Positions 37,759 through 47,050 of a DNA stretch of 64,000 nt are shown here, piece by piece; within the stretch, counting starts at the first letter, position 1; each line of letters starts with the position of its first letter. The notes beneath the pieces were generated by a model. It did no database searches. It worked only from the letters and a program-made list of their open reading frames with translations, and was not told the origin of the DNA. The position numbers and the translations under genes were made by a program. The DNA lies in NCBI RefSeq assembly GCF_037120705.1, contig NZ_JAWLJU010000001.1, positions 620,001 to 684,000 on the forward strand, given 5' to 3'. The DNA comes from Pseudoalteromonas sp. UG3-2. GTDB taxonomy: Bacteria > Pseudomonadota > Gammaproteobacteria > Enterobacterales > Alteromonadaceae.

Positions 37759-37762
37759 GAAC

Positions 37763-37982
37763 TTATTTACTCTTTGCTTTTAACTGTTGTAATTGTTGTT
37801 TGACTTGATTTTTTAGCTTATCGGAAAGCGTTTCATCAAACAATAACATGGTTAATATACTCGCTAAGTCTTCTGAGCTGGCGACTTCATGCAAAAGATC
37901 ATAGTCTGTTGTTGATTGCGTCTCAATAAAGTTTAGCTGTGAAAGCGTAGTGGCGTAGTGGCGTAGTGGCGTAGCAAAGCAT
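37763..37982 (-). pseudogene. Short open frame before the response regulator, out of frame with its ATG
   Basis: A frame open from about 38080 down to a stop at 37763, four bases before the regulator start, has no ATG or GTG near its beginning. The ATG at 37982 (GGAA eight bases upstream) is one frame off and stops after about 19 codons. Between them lies an 8-base tandem repeat. One extra repeat unit would join the ATG to the downstream frame (about 75 codons, ending in LKNQVKQQLQQLKAKSK). It could be a decayed gene or a switch in the off state. Confidence 0.4.
37945..37975. repeat. 8-base tandem repeat
   Basis: Three exact units of GCGTAGTG followed by a partial fourth (GCGTAG). The unit length is not a multiple of three, so changes in copy number shift the reading frame of the short gene that spans it. 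Confidence 0.9.
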
Positions 37983-38102
37983 AATTTCAGTTCCAGTTGT
38001 GTGATATCCGTTATAGCTATTAAAAGCCAAGAATATGGAACAAAAATGGAGCAGCGAAAAAAACCAACTTTTTTGTCGAGTTAATTTGTGACATCGGATT
38101 GA

Positions 38103-38134
38103 TGAAAAAAGAAAAGCCAGCTTTTCAGCTGGCT
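38103..38134 (-). terminator. Terminator of the SNF2 helicase gene
   Basis: On the minus strand, AGCCAGCT pairs with AGCTGGCT around GAAA, followed by TTTCTTTTTTC. It lies about 110 bases past the helicase stop. Confidence 0.8.
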
Positions 38135-38241
38135 CATTACAATCAGTAACAAAGGGGAAATCAACATATGCCTACTGCTAAACGATTTCGCAACAAGCAT
38201 AACAATAGACTTAGCCACTCAGCGATAGTTCAAAATTATTT

Positions 38242-41200
38242 TTAATTTTTTATCAACGCCAGCATTTGCGATTCGTCGAACTGGTTTAATTTCACTCCAG
38301 CGTCGGCAAATAGAGCATCAACTAAGGCTTGTTTGTCTCTTTGCATCTTGAAAACTTTTTCTTCTATGGAGCCTGCCATCAGTAGCTTATAGACAAATAC
38401 CGGTTTATCTTGGCCAATTCGATAAGCGCGATCCGTTGCTTGATTTTCAACAGCTGGGTTCCACCAGGGATCAAAGTGGATCACCGTATCGGCCTGCGTT
38501 AAATTTAACCCCGTACCACCAGCTTTTAGGCTGATCAGAAATATATTACAACGACCTTCGGTAAAAGCGGCAATGGCATTATCGCGCTGCCGAGTTTGTC
38601 CTGTGAGCATAGTGTATTTTAGTGCCTGCTCCTGACACTGCTGCGCAATTAACTCTAAGACACTGGTAAACTGGCTAAAAATAATAATTTTCCGGCCTTC
38701 TTTTAGTAACGTTGGCAGATGTTGCGCCAGCCATTCAAATTTCGCCCCACGGTACTCGGTTGCGGTTTTGTCCACTAACTGAGGATGACAGCAAATTTGT
38801 CTCAGCTTGAGCAAAGCGTCTAAAAAGGCCAGCTTGCTGCGCTCAACTCCCTGCTCATGGAATAAAGTAACCAGTTTATTTTCCACTTGCCGTTGCACAC
38901 TTTGATACAGTGCATGCTGGGATTCAGAGAACTCCAGCTCTTTTACCAGTTCGGTTTTGTTTGGCAGCTCTTGCACCACTTCAGATTTCGTCCGGCGCAA
39001 AATAAATGGCGCGATAAGACTACGTAACTCTCTCGCTTTAGCGCTGTCTTGCTCTTTTTCAATAGGAATTTGAAAATGCTGTTTAAACTGTTGCTTAGTA
39101 CCCAAAACATCGGGCATAACAAAGTCCAACAAGGACTTTAGCTCCAATAAATTGTTTTCCACTGGCGTACCACTTAAGCACAGTTTAAACCGCGCCGCTA
39201 AACTTTTAACGCATTTTGAGATTTGCGCCGCTTCGTTTTTAATGTATTGCGCTTCATCTAATACAATGGAATCAAACGCCAAGTTTTTATAAAAGCTAGC
39301 ATCTCTTTTCAGCAGCGGATAAGTGGTAAGAATAAATTTCGCCCCTTGCACCTCATTTAGCGCTTTATCACGATGTGCACCATGAATAATCGTTAGCGGT
39401 AAATGCGGCGCAAAACGCTTAAATTCATCACGCCAATTACCCACTAAACTGGTTGGGCATACGATTAAGCTCGGTTGCGATACTAGGGTATTATGCTGAG
39501 CAATAAAATAGGCAATCACCTGCAAGGTTTTGCCCAGCCCCATGTCATCGGCAAGAATACCACCGAGCTGATGGCGATTAAGAAACTTCAGCCAATTTAC
39601 TCCCTGTATTTGGTAATCACGCAAAGTAAAGTTTTGCCCTTCGCTGGCCGGAATAACTTGTTGCTCTTTAATGGGCTGCTCAATTTCAGCTAAATAATCG
39701 AGCAGCTTGGGATCGTCAGACACCGCCTCAAGGTGGTCCAGCTGGAACAGCTGCTTAGCGTATGACAAAGGAAATTTAAATTGCCCGCTCGAAAGGTAAT
39801 AACTAAAACGGGCTTTTAACCCCATCAGGGCATCATATACGGCCTTAGGTAAGGCATAGAATTGCTCACCAATGCAAACATAATGATAGTCATGTGCCAG
39901 GTTATTGAGCTCGTGGCTCTCAGACTTCTCCCAGTTAAGAGTGATGGGTTTGTCATCAAACATCACTTTACCTAGCACATGATGCTGCTTATCACGCTTG
40001 AGGTAGATTTTCACCGTAGGCGTAATTACTTGACTGTCACCGTGCAACTCATCAACCACCCAGCGCTTAACTTGGAGATATGGCCGCACTTCTTGATTGA
40101 ACCAATGAATGGATACGCCATCGTTACTTGGCAGTGAAAAGGTATCTCCCTCATGGCTGAAGCCTAAGCCGCTGAGCAGTTGTTCACAGCGCGCTTTGTG
40201 TTTGCTCTTGGCAGATTTTGCTAATGGCTCAATTCGAAAGCCTGCCGGTCCTGCTTTATCTAACTTTATCAGTCGTGCCACCTGAGCTTGCTGCTGGGCA
40301 AGCTGCATTAATCCTTGCGGCGCAGCGATGACATCGTCATTAAAGATATCCTGAAAACGTGCCATCACTTGCTCTATTTTTTCTTCGCTGACGGCGGGCA
40401 TGGTATGTAAATGGGCAATTTCTTGAGCCGTTAAATCGGTTTCAATGCGCCCGACAACAAGCTTATCGGTATCAAGATAAACTGGGGGGTCGGTTTTTAT
40501 TAAACGCCATTGTTCCACCCCGGCTAGGCGGCTACGTAGCTGATACTGGCTGCCTTGTTGATGCCAGTAGAAGTCTAGACTTTGTTTGTGACCAAATAGC
40601 AGAGGCTGGCGGTCGTTTTGATAGTAACAACGATGGCTGTGAATAAGTTGCGTTAAGGCATTAAAGCCCCAGCTGCCAAATAATTCAAAATGACCTGGGG
40701 TATTTTGTGAGCGGATCCAACTGAATAATCGAAAATCACTTTCCAGCAGTCCTGAAGGCGCCACCTGACTGTTCAATTGTTGCTCAGTTAAGGCTCTACC
40801 CAAAGGATACTGACCGTCTGGACGGTTAGGTGACACCTTGGGGTTGACCAGAATTTCATTGGCCCGAGGCTCCAAAACAAACAGTAACACGTTATCAGCA
40901 TCTTGATGCTCTATTGACTGTAACTGTGCTAATTCATTAAACCAGTCATTGACTAAAAATGCCTCACCGAAACCGCCAGAGTGTTCAATTTTGAGTTTTA
41001 ATAATACCGCAGCAATATGCCGGCATTTGGGATTATTGGAACATGAACAGTTGGCTTCAACGTGCGCAGATCCTTGTTTGTGGGTAATTTTGATGTGCTG
41101 GGTAAAAGTATTGCCATAGTTACCTAAGACTTGGGCGTCGATTTGGGCAAAATTGTCGCTGTGATGTAAGTAACAAACCTGATCGTCTTGCAGATACTCT

Positions 41201-41334
41201 TTGGCCTTATTTAATAAAGCCGAGTTAAAGTACTGTCTAAGAAAGCGCTCAGACAATGGAAACTGGTTCGCTTGCTCTTGTTTGATCTCTTCAAATAAGG
41301 CGAAAAGTTGCTCTTTTGATAACTGCGATGACAT
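38242..41334 (-). CDS. SNF2-family helicase with SWIM zinc finger
   Basis: About 1030 residues from the ATG at 41334; an in-frame GTG three codons earlier is weaker. A SWIM zinc finger lies at about 90-115 (CSCSNNPKCRHIAAVL). The SNF2 ATPase core has motif I DDMGLGKTLQ near residue 590, motif II DEAQYIKN near 690, LSGTPVENNLLELKSLLDF, and the helicase C domain with SLKAGGTGLNLTQADTVIHFDPWWNPAVENQATDRAYRIGQ. These RapA-like DNA translocases are common in gammaproteobacteria, with roles in DNA or nucleoprotein remodelling. It lies just beyond parB on the same strand but is separated from it by an inverted repeat. Confidence 0.92.
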   Translation of the reverse strand: MSSQLSKEQLFALFEEIKQEQANQFPLSERFLRQYFNSALLNKAKEYLQDDQVCYLHHSDNFAQIDAQVLGNYGNTFTQHIKITHKQGSAHVEANCSCSNNPKCRHIAAVLLKLKIEHSGGFGEAFLVNDWFNELAQLQSIEHQDADNVLLFVLEPRANEILVNPKVSPNRPDGQYPLGRALTEQQLNSQVAPSGLLESDFRLFSWIRSQNTPGHFELFGSWGFNALTQLIHSHRCYYQNDRQPLLFGHKQSLDFYWHQQGSQYQLRSRLAGVEQWRLIKTDPPVYLDTDKLVVGRIETDLTAQEIAHLHTMPAVSEEKIEQVMARFQDIFNDDVIAAPQGLMQLAQQQAQVARLIKLDKAGPAGFRIEPLAKSAKSKHKARCEQLLSGLGFSHEGDTFSLPSNDGVSIHWFNQEVRPYLQVKRWVVDELHGDSQVITPTVKIYLKRDKQHHVLGKVMFDDKPITLNWEKSESHELNNLAHDYHYVCIGEQFYALPKAVYDALMGLKARFSYYLSSGQFKFPLSYAKQLFQLDHLEAVSDDPKLLDYLAEIEQPIKEQQVIPASEGQNFTLRDYQIQGVNWLKFLNRHQLGGILADDMGLGKTLQVIAYFIAQHNTLVSQPSLIVCPTSLVGNWRDEFKRFAPHLPLTIIHGAHRDKALNEVQGAKFILTTYPLLKRDASFYKNLAFDSIVLDEAQYIKNEAAQISKCVKSLAARFKLCLSGTPVENNLLELKSLLDFVMPDVLGTKQQFKQHFQIPIEKEQDSAKARELRSLIAPFILRRTKSEVVQELPNKTELVKELEFSESQHALYQSVQRQVENKLVTLFHEQGVERSKLAFLDALLKLRQICCHPQLVDKTATEYRGAKFEWLAQHLPTLLKEGRKIIIFSQFTSVLELIAQQCQEQALKYTMLTGQTRQRDNAIAAFTEGRCNIFLISLKAGGTGLNLTQADTVIHFDPWWNPAVENQATDRAYRIGQDKPVFVYKLLMAGSIEEKVFKMQRDKQALVDALFADAGVKLNQFDESQMLALIKN

Positions 41335-41453
41335 TAGTAGCACGTAGACTGAAAACTAAAGAACCAGTATATGAAATTCGGGTTTTGAGCTAAAGAGAGA
41401 AATGCGAGAAAAAGGGTAAAAATAAACTGGTTGGAGCTCAAGTGTTGCTAAAT

Positions 41454-41490
41454 AACCCAAGTTGGCCGTAAATTTGACCAACCTGGGGTT
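41454..41490. terminator. Inverted repeat after parAB
   Basis: AACCC and GTTGG on the left pair with CCAAC and GGGTT on the right around a 12-base spacer, eight bases past the parB stop. No T tract follows, so it may be a weak terminator or a parS-like centromere, which P1-type systems place after parB. Confidence 0.45.
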
Positions 41491-41497
41491 AGGGTAA

Positions 41498-42460
41498 TTA
41501 ATTGTAACTACCGAGCAGCTTTTGCAGCTGTTCTAAACGCTTATCGGTTAAGACGCGATTATCAATTTTAACCGTAATATCACCGCTTTTAAGATTGCGC
41601 TGCAGCTTGACGTAATCGTTCTCAAGGATCGATTCAACTCGACTGCTGTTTTCACCAAAGGTGGTCAAAAATTTAGTGATCTGCAGTGCGCGCTTTTCGT
41701 CGCTCATCGATTCATTCATAAAGCTTTGCTCTGGAAGCGCGCGTACTCGCTCAGCAAAGTTTTCAGGTGAATCAGACTTGGCGTTAATCAACTTTTTCGC
41801 TGCTTCTCGGCCTAAATGATTGGCGGTAGGGTATAACTTCAAAACATCAACCGGAATGCTTTCAAAGGCTTTAATGGCATCAGCGATGGCGGTATGTGAT
41901 ACGCCTTCGACAGCAGCGATTTCACGGTAAGATCCTTTTTGTCCCTGCGCTACTAGACGCTGCTTTGTAGCCGCATACGCCTGACCTAATTCCCATAAGC
42001 TTGGAGCAATGTATTGATCCGAAGACACAGCCAAGACTTTGGCGTCTTCATCACTAAAGTCCGCTGAGCTTAGAACGACATAATCGGCTTTTGCCAGCAT
42101 ACAGGCTTTTCTGCGACGCGAGCCTGACAACACTTGTAACTTGCCATTATGCTCCCAACACAACGCAGGATGAAGGTTGCGCTTATCCTTTTCAATTGCA
42201 GGCAATATGTCTGCGACGGCTTTTTCACCAAGCAAGGTTTGCTCTCTGCGGTTTTGACCATACACACAGGTACGAGACTCTATTTCAGAGAAAGGAATGA
42301 TCTGACAGGTTAAAACAATGGTTTTATTAGGATCGCTTGGTGCGGGCATGGTAACCACATCACCGACTTTTGCCTGATCCAGTAGATCATCTAAACTGCT
42401 TCCTTCCACAGCAGTGGCGAAAGGATCCATACGGGTATCATTTTTACGTTTTCTAGCCAT
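41498..42460 (-). CDS. parB: Plasmid/chromid partition protein ParB
   Basis: A 320-residue centromere-binding protein: ParB/Srx-like N-terminal part with the CVYGQNRREQT motif (the CTP/phosphate-binding box reads G-x-x-R-R-x-Q), then SGSRRRKAC, a helix-turn-helix at about 170-195 (SYREIAAVEGVSHTAIADAIK) and a C-terminal dimerisation region. Length and layout fit P1-type (type Ia) ParB of low-copy plasmids and secondary chromosomes. It is encoded 13 bases after parA. No clear set of parS palindromes was identified. Confidence 0.9.
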   Translation of the reverse strand: MARKRKNDTRMDPFATAVEGSSLDDLLDQAKVGDVVTMPAPSDPNKTIVLTCQIIPFSEIESRTCVYGQNRREQTLLGEKAVADILPAIEKDKRNLHPALCWEHNGKLQVLSGSRRRKACMLAKADYVVLSSADFSDEDAKVLAVSSDQYIAPSLWELGQAYAATKQRLVAQGQKGSYREIAAVEGVSHTAIADAIKAFESIPVDVLKLYPTANHLGREAAKKLINAKSDSPENFAERVRALPEQSFMNESMSDEKRALQITKFLTTFGENSSRVESILENDYVKLQRNLKSGDITVKIDNRVLTDKRLEQLQKLLGSYN

Positions 42461-42473
42461 TTTTTAACCTTTA

Positions 42474-43706
42474 TTATTCTGCTAGTGAAGATTGCGTTGA
42501 CGGCCAGTTAGAGCGGATCAGCATCTCTAATTCATCAACCACATCTTTGATGTTTTCCTGTGCTTTTAATAGCGCTTCTCTACTGGCTAAGCTATCAGAA
42601 GTTTTTTGATCAAAAATAGTGTTAAACGAGGATGAACTGGCGGTGATTGCAGAGCTATGGTTAATTGGGTAGCTCATTACTTGGCGTCCAAACGCACTTC
42701 TTACATCTTTGACAATATCGCGTTGCGAGTGATTACCTTTTACATAATTGGTCACTAGAAATTGCATAAAGTCCCAACCTTCATGACCGAGTGCAGCAAC
42801 GGTATGGTAAATTTCCCCCAAACGCTTGAGGTATTTGTTGTTGGCATCAAAGTCTACGGCTTCCGGGTGAACCGGTATTAGCATCGCGGTTGAAGCCATT
42901 AAGGCGTTGTAGAACATGAAGTTTAACGACGGTGCCGTATCGACCAAAATAATGTCGAACTGATCCGCTACCGGGTCGATGACTTTTTCCTTAAGCTTAT
43001 GGTAATGCCTGGTTTTTTCATAGCTTGAGCTTTCTTTTAATTCCGTTGCGGTTTCATGCTCAAAGTAAAAGTCATCCATGCCAGAGGGCAGTACTCGAAT
43101 ATTAGGGATATGAGTGGTTTGAAATGAATTAGACACTAAATCTTGCCAGGTCTCACCCTCATCTAGTTCGATGCAGTCACGCATTAGATCGCCCACAGTA
43201 ATGGGTTCGTGCTCTTTAGCAGGAAAGAAACTGGAGGACGATCCTTGCGGATCTAGATCAATGATACCAATTCGATAGCGTTTAATATTGGTAGTGGCCA
43301 ACGCGGCTGCAATATTAACCAAGCTGGTAGTTTTACCACAACCACCTTTTAGACTGTTGATGACAATAACTTGAAGCTTATCATCTGCTTTTCTTTGATC
43401 AGCCTCGACACCAAGCACTTCAGCCATGGCAAAAATATTGGCTAATGTATAAGCATAGTGACCATTGGCACCTTTTTTAATATTGATATCATCGAAATCG
43501 CCTTGATCATGACGACGTTTCAAAGTCCGGTTATTAACACCAAGCAGGTCGGCCGCGGCTTTTTGCGTGTAAGTTCTTAGTTCCTTATCTTCAGTTTTTA
43601 GGTGTGCCCTATAATGTTGGATACGACCTGCTAAAGATTTTTCTGCAACTTCTGCCGTTGCTTTTAACAAACGGTAAGTTGATAGCGCGTTGTTATTTAT
43701 CGACAT
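42474..43706 (-). CDS. parA: Partition ATPase ParA, type Ia
   Basis: About 410 residues from the ATG at 43706 (AAAGGA eight bases upstream); an ATG two codons earlier has poor spacing. The N-terminal region (about 50-85) holds a helix-turn-helix (YTQKAAADLLGVNNRTLKRRH), which marks type Ia ParA proteins that repress their own operon. The deviant Walker A KGGCGKTTSLVNIAAALA follows, with DLDPQGSSS and LVDTAPSLNFM further on. It moves ParB-bound DNA. It is divergent from rep across the origin. This set is typical of low-copy replicons such as P1 and Vibrio chromosome 2. Confidence 0.93.
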   Translation of the reverse strand: MSINNNALSTYRLLKATAEVAEKSLAGRIQHYRAHLKTEDKELRTYTQKAAADLLGVNNRTLKRRHDQGDFDDINIKKGANGHYAYTLANIFAMAEVLGVEADQRKADDKLQVIVINSLKGGCGKTTSLVNIAAALATTNIKRYRIGIIDLDPQGSSSSFFPAKEHEPITVGDLMRDCIELDEGETWQDLVSNSFQTTHIPNIRVLPSGMDDFYFEHETATELKESSSYEKTRHYHKLKEKVIDPVADQFDIILVDTAPSLNFMFYNALMASTAMLIPVHPEAVDFDANNKYLKRLGEIYHTVAALGHEGWDFMQFLVTNYVKGNHSQRDIVKDVRSAFGRQVMSYPINHSSAITASSSSFNTIFDQKTSDSLASREALLKAQENIKDVVDELEMLIRSNWPSTQSSLAE

Positions 43707-43864
43707 ACACATTATCCTTTATTTGATGCCGTTTATTATAATGTCCATATATTTACCTGTAAACACAAAAAAATAAAGACATTTATTGATTACCTTGCCT
43801 CTAAGTATAAATAAAGAAGTTTAGATATGGTTAAATATATAGGTATTAAAGGCTAAGGTACCAA

Positions 43865-44344
43865 GATCTTGTTTTTACTGATTGTTTTATATGAATATTT
43901 TTTAAAATACCAGATCGCTTTTTTACCTAGTTAAGATCCGATCTTTTATAACTAACAGATCACCTTTTTACTAAGCCATATTTCATTTTGCTATATATAA
44001 ACAGTTTATACACAGGGTTATCCACTTCTGTGTTCGCTGAGATCAAAATATTACTAAGTAATATCAGTGAGTTATTCACACTCAGCAGATGATCTACCGA
44101 TGTTCACTAGATAAGGATCTGATCTCTACTTAGAAGAGATCAGATCTTTACTAATCAGAAAGCTATTTTTCCACAGCTTCCTTGCGATGACCACTAAATT
44201 CAGAGGCTTACAGCCTGTAAAAAGGGCTGGTTAACTGTAAAGATCTCTCTTAGTTAGTAAAATTTTGATCTCTAAGCCTCACACAGTTAGTATAATCATG
44301 ATCTCGATAAAAAAGTGTTCTCAGATCACTTTTTTACTAACTTT
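43865..44344. repeat. Rep iterons with GATC
   Basis: Elements with GATC followed by TTTTTACTAA or variants. On the plus strand they start at 43865 (GATCTTGTTTTTACTGA), 43913 (GATCGCTTTTTTACCTAG), 43940 (GATCTTTTATAACTAAC), 43958 (GATCACCTTTTTACTAAG), 44041 (GATCAAAATATTACTAAG), 44143 (GATCTTTACTAATC) and 44324 (GATCACTTTTTTACTAAC). One inverted copy lies at about 44251-44272. The last lies 66 bases before the rep start, where it may also act in rep autoregulation. Confidence 0.75.
44006..44175. other. DnaA boxes in the origin
   Basis: Four matches to TTATNCACA: TTATACACA (44006-44014), TTATCCACT (44018-44026, one mismatch), TTATTCACA (44072-44080) and TTTTCCACA (44167-44175, one mismatch). 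All are on the plus strand. Confidence 0.75.
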
Positions 44345-44409
44345 AATAATTAACTTTTTTCGTTGAATATGTTGTTATTAAGCGTCACGATTTTTTGGAA
44401 GTAAAAACA

Positions 44410-45621
44410 ATGAGCCGAAAGGTGAACATTTCTGTAGACAACCTGCCAGATTCACTGCGTGGACAGATCCATGGAGTTGAAAGTGCAATCGATAACGAAA
44501 GCTTGGCATTGTTCACTGATAATAAAGATGTTCGAGTATCTCTTGAAACTGCACATGGGTTAAGAGCCTACTCAAATACGTTTAATCATTATGACCTTTG
44601 GGGTCGTTTTGTTCGTTCTGGACATAAAAAACTGGCGTTGGAAGATGCTCCGAAGAAAACAATCGTAACCAGAAAAATATCAGAAAAAGTTGATGGTATT
44701 CTTTACGAAGGTGAAATTAAGATAACACCGGCTGTAGTAAGCACTAAAAAAGATGGTGATGAAGAAGAATTCTTAGTTTGGCCGTCTGATAGAGAAGAAA
44801 AAGTTGAACGAGCTCTCATTCGTTTAGCTTCAAAAGGAAAAATCGTAAAAATTAATTTTAAGTCCGGTATTCAATACGCGGTTATTTTTTCCATGAATGA
44901 ACTGGCGCAAGAACTAAAAGCGGTTGGTCAATCAATGCCATATCCGCAAATCAAAGAATCGTTGGAAGCGTTGCAAGGTTCAAAACTCTCTTTTAAATAC
45001 ACTGCGACAGACACTAAAAACCCAGATATTGATGACTCGTTTTATGAGTCGAACATGAACTTTTTATCCTCATTGCATTTTAGTGGTAAAAAAGGGCAGG
45101 GCGGTAACATCAAATGCGTCGCTTGTTTAAATGCGTTTGTTCATAATATGATCGATAACCTTGAATATAAGGGTTACTACTTTAATAGCGCGCAAGAATT
45201 GAAACGAGGTTTATCTCGTTGGATGATGCTTCGCCTTTATCACCTTTGGCGTTATGCGGCACCGGGTAAAACTTATCACTTCAGGCTCATTTCCATTATG
45301 GAAAAATACGGCTCAATTTATGCGGATGACAAAATTACCGATAATAAGTTAAAAGCATTGCGTCGTGATATGACCACAACGATGAAAGATTTAATAGAAA
45401 AAGGGGCAATCTCAGAATATAACATTTCCAATGTTAAAGATGAGAAAACCGGTAAAATTATTGACTACGTCTATGAAATGCATCCATCGGCACAGTTTTG
45501 TGATGAAATTTTGGCATTGAACAAACACCATAAACGCATTGAGATTCAAGGCGGAAAGCGGATAGTTGAAAATGCCGAAGTCATTGACGAAGACACCCTC
45601 GAAGAAATTGTAAAAAAATAA
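44410..45621 (+). CDS. Plasmid-type replication initiator (Rep)
   Basis: About 403 residues from the ATG at 44410 with GGAAG eight bases upstream; an in-frame TTG five codons earlier overlaps that site. The protein is basic and shows two winged-helix-like segments: about 135-200 (ERALIRLASKGKIVKI, then PYPQIKESLEALQGSKLSF) and about 260-330 (RWMMLRLYHLWRYAAPG, then LRRDMTTTMKDLIEKG). It resembles RepA-type initiators of large plasmids and Pseudoalteromonas chromids; I recognise the type, not an exact relative. It should bind the iterons upstream and open the origin with DnaA. Its promoter region holds an iteron, so autoregulation is likely. Confidence 0.82.
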   Translation: MSRKVNISVDNLPDSLRGQIHGVESAIDNESLALFTDNKDVRVSLETAHGLRAYSNTFNHYDLWGRFVRSGHKKLALEDAPKKTIVTRKISEKVDGILYEGEIKITPAVVSTKKDGDEEEFLVWPSDREEKVERALIRLASKGKIVKINFKSGIQYAVIFSMNELAQELKAVGQSMPYPQIKESLEALQGSKLSFKYTATDTKNPDIDDSFYESNMNFLSSLHFSGKKGQGGNIKCVACLNAFVHNMIDNLEYKGYYFNSAQELKRGLSRWMMLRLYHLWRYAAPGKTYHFRLISIMEKYGSIYADDKITDNKLKALRRDMTTTMKDLIEKGAISEYNISNVKDEKTGKIIDYVYEMHPSAQFCDEILALNKHHKRIEIQGGKRIVENAEVIDEDTLEEIVKK

Positions 45622-45622
45622 C

Positions 45623-45652
45623 TTAGCGTGGAAAGGCGCTAATTATTTTTTT
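45623..45652 (+). terminator. Terminator of rep
   Basis: TTAGCG pairs with CGCTAA around an eight-base loop, followed by TTATTTTTTT. It begins one base after the rep stop codon. Confidence 0.75.
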
Positions 45653-45654
45653 GC

Positions 45655-45735
45655 AAAGTGCCAAAGAATGTTCTTACCATACCCTATGAGTACAATGTCA
45701 TTACAGTCATTGTACTTTCTTCTTTATGGCACTTT
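45655..45735. repeat. Nested inverted repeats after rep
   Basis: Outer arms AAAGTGCCA (45655-45663) and TGGCACTTT (45727-45735); inner arms AGTACAATG (45689-45697) and CATTGTACT (45708-45716). All arms are perfect nine-mers. The whole can fold into one long interrupted hairpin. It lies on the rightward side of the origin, between rep and the Ter sites. Confidence 0.7.
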
Positions 45736-46959
45736 TCTATCTTATCTTTATCATTCCTTCCGAGTTAATACCTACTGACCAATAAGTATTGTTATTCGTG
45801 TAAAAATCGCGGATCACTGAACTGCCAAACATTGCGAAGCAGAGTGACTTTGCTGTTTTATTTCAATTATGGATCATAGCCAATTGTCATCCATTTTTGG
45901 GTTATTTGAAGCAGTAAGTTTGCTGCAAGTGGTGGACAACTCAAGACAAAATTACCGACTTGCTTGTATAAATGAGAGTAATACTTTGCCAACAAGACAT
46001 GAGAGCTGTGTTACCGACAAAAGTTTCTTCTCTCAAACCTTCTTCATGAGGCAAATGAGTATCAAAGCAATATCAACAGTAAGGTTTTGGCTTTTATTGA
46101 GGTAAAACAGAATAACGAAATTGCTCGACTCGCGGAGTATGACTAAGAAATAAAAATATGATTGTGTTCTACTTTTGACACTCATAGCAGGCATTATTAT
46201 TTTTTTATCTGAGGGAGTAGCAAAGGCGTTAAACGTTTCTTACTTAAAATAACTTACTTGCAGAATGACTTGTTCTAGATGCAAGGGAGCTGACTGGCAA
46301 AATTATTCTTGTCAGTAACTCGATGACGAAATTAAGCAAACTGCTATTAGGTATTGCTCTACTGACTAAATGCATTGCATTTAAAGTCAGTTAGTACCAA
46401 CAAACCAATGCTTTGCTTTTGAGTTTATTTGCGTTCATTTTATGAGACTAATTAGTCTAACCTCGATTTCCTAAGTTTATAAATTATTAGCTATTAATAC
46501 TCTTTATTTTAAAGTAAGTGTGTACTCACTATAAAATATGCTATACCATAACAGCAATATTTATGAAGCAGATGTTGCCACACAACTTTATAATATTTAT
46601 TCGCTGTAACGCTAAAAAATACACCTTAGTTCAGTTCTGTGAGTGGCCACCTGAAAATAAGTTTATTTTTAAGTTGTTTGAAAACTTGCTAATGGTGGAG
46701 ATTCTTTTGCTATTTATGTTTTGGCATATATACAATAGCTTGAAGCAGTGTAACTAATGGCCATTATGTCTTAAATGCTCAAAGACAAGGGAGTATATGA
46801 TGATTCATACCGATATAAGTATGTAAGTGCTAACTATAAAAAGATGCTTTAGACTTACTCGTTAATACGACTCATATATAATCAACACCTATACTCGCTT
46901 TTATAACTAGAGGAATCTAACAGCAACCACTACGAGAGAGTTTGCATACAGCAAGATGT
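45736..46959. other. Gene-poor stretch between rep and tus
   Basis: About 1.2 kb, strongly AT-rich. Two short plus-strand frames (78 codons at 45869, 79 codons at 46518) have poor composition, no ribosome site and no recognised domain. The stretch looks like decayed or non-coding sequence rather than genes. Confidence 0.5.
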
Positions 46960-46974
46960 AGAACACATCATACT
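46960..46974 (-). other. Ter-like replication fork barrier, minus orientation
   Basis: Minus strand reads AGTATGATGTGTTCT. By E. coli polarity (the AGTATG end is non-permissive) this copy should stop forks moving leftward, that is, the fork arriving after a trip round the replicon. It lies 77 bases past the tus stop codon and is the only copy seen in this orientation. Confidence 0.8.
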
Positions 46975-47050
46975 TATATTGATAAAGCATATGATTATGT
47001 TAAATCGTATGCTTGAACAGGTTATCAGACCATAGGTGTTAAAAATGCTT

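Larger units (their letters stand above)
43740..44409. other. Probable replication origin of the chromid
   Basis: A 670-base non-coding, AT-rich stretch between divergent parA and rep. It contains DnaA boxes, GATC-containing iterons, and AT-rich segments around 43884-43905 and 43990-44010 that could unwind. The high density of GATC (more than a dozen sites) suggests Dam methylation and sequestration control. The arrangement parA - iterons/DnaA boxes - initiator gene is the usual one for iteron replicons and for Vibrio chromosome 2. Confidence 0.85.

Noticed and set aside
45869..46105. 78-codon frame between rep and tus
   Set aside because: No ribosome site, no domain, and codon use unlike neighbouring genes.
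46518..46757. 79-codon frame with hydrophobic C terminus
   Set aside because: AT-rich chance frame without a Shine-Dalgarno sequence; composition rich in Ile, Phe, Lys and Asn as expected from AT-rich non-coding DNA.
46861..46889. A dif-like sequence on the minus strand (GGTG start, TATTAAC end) close to the fork trap
   Set aside because: A chromid needs a dimer-resolution site near its terminus, but the match to the XerC and XerD arms is too weak to call; a comparison with the dif site of the same strain's main chromosome would decide.
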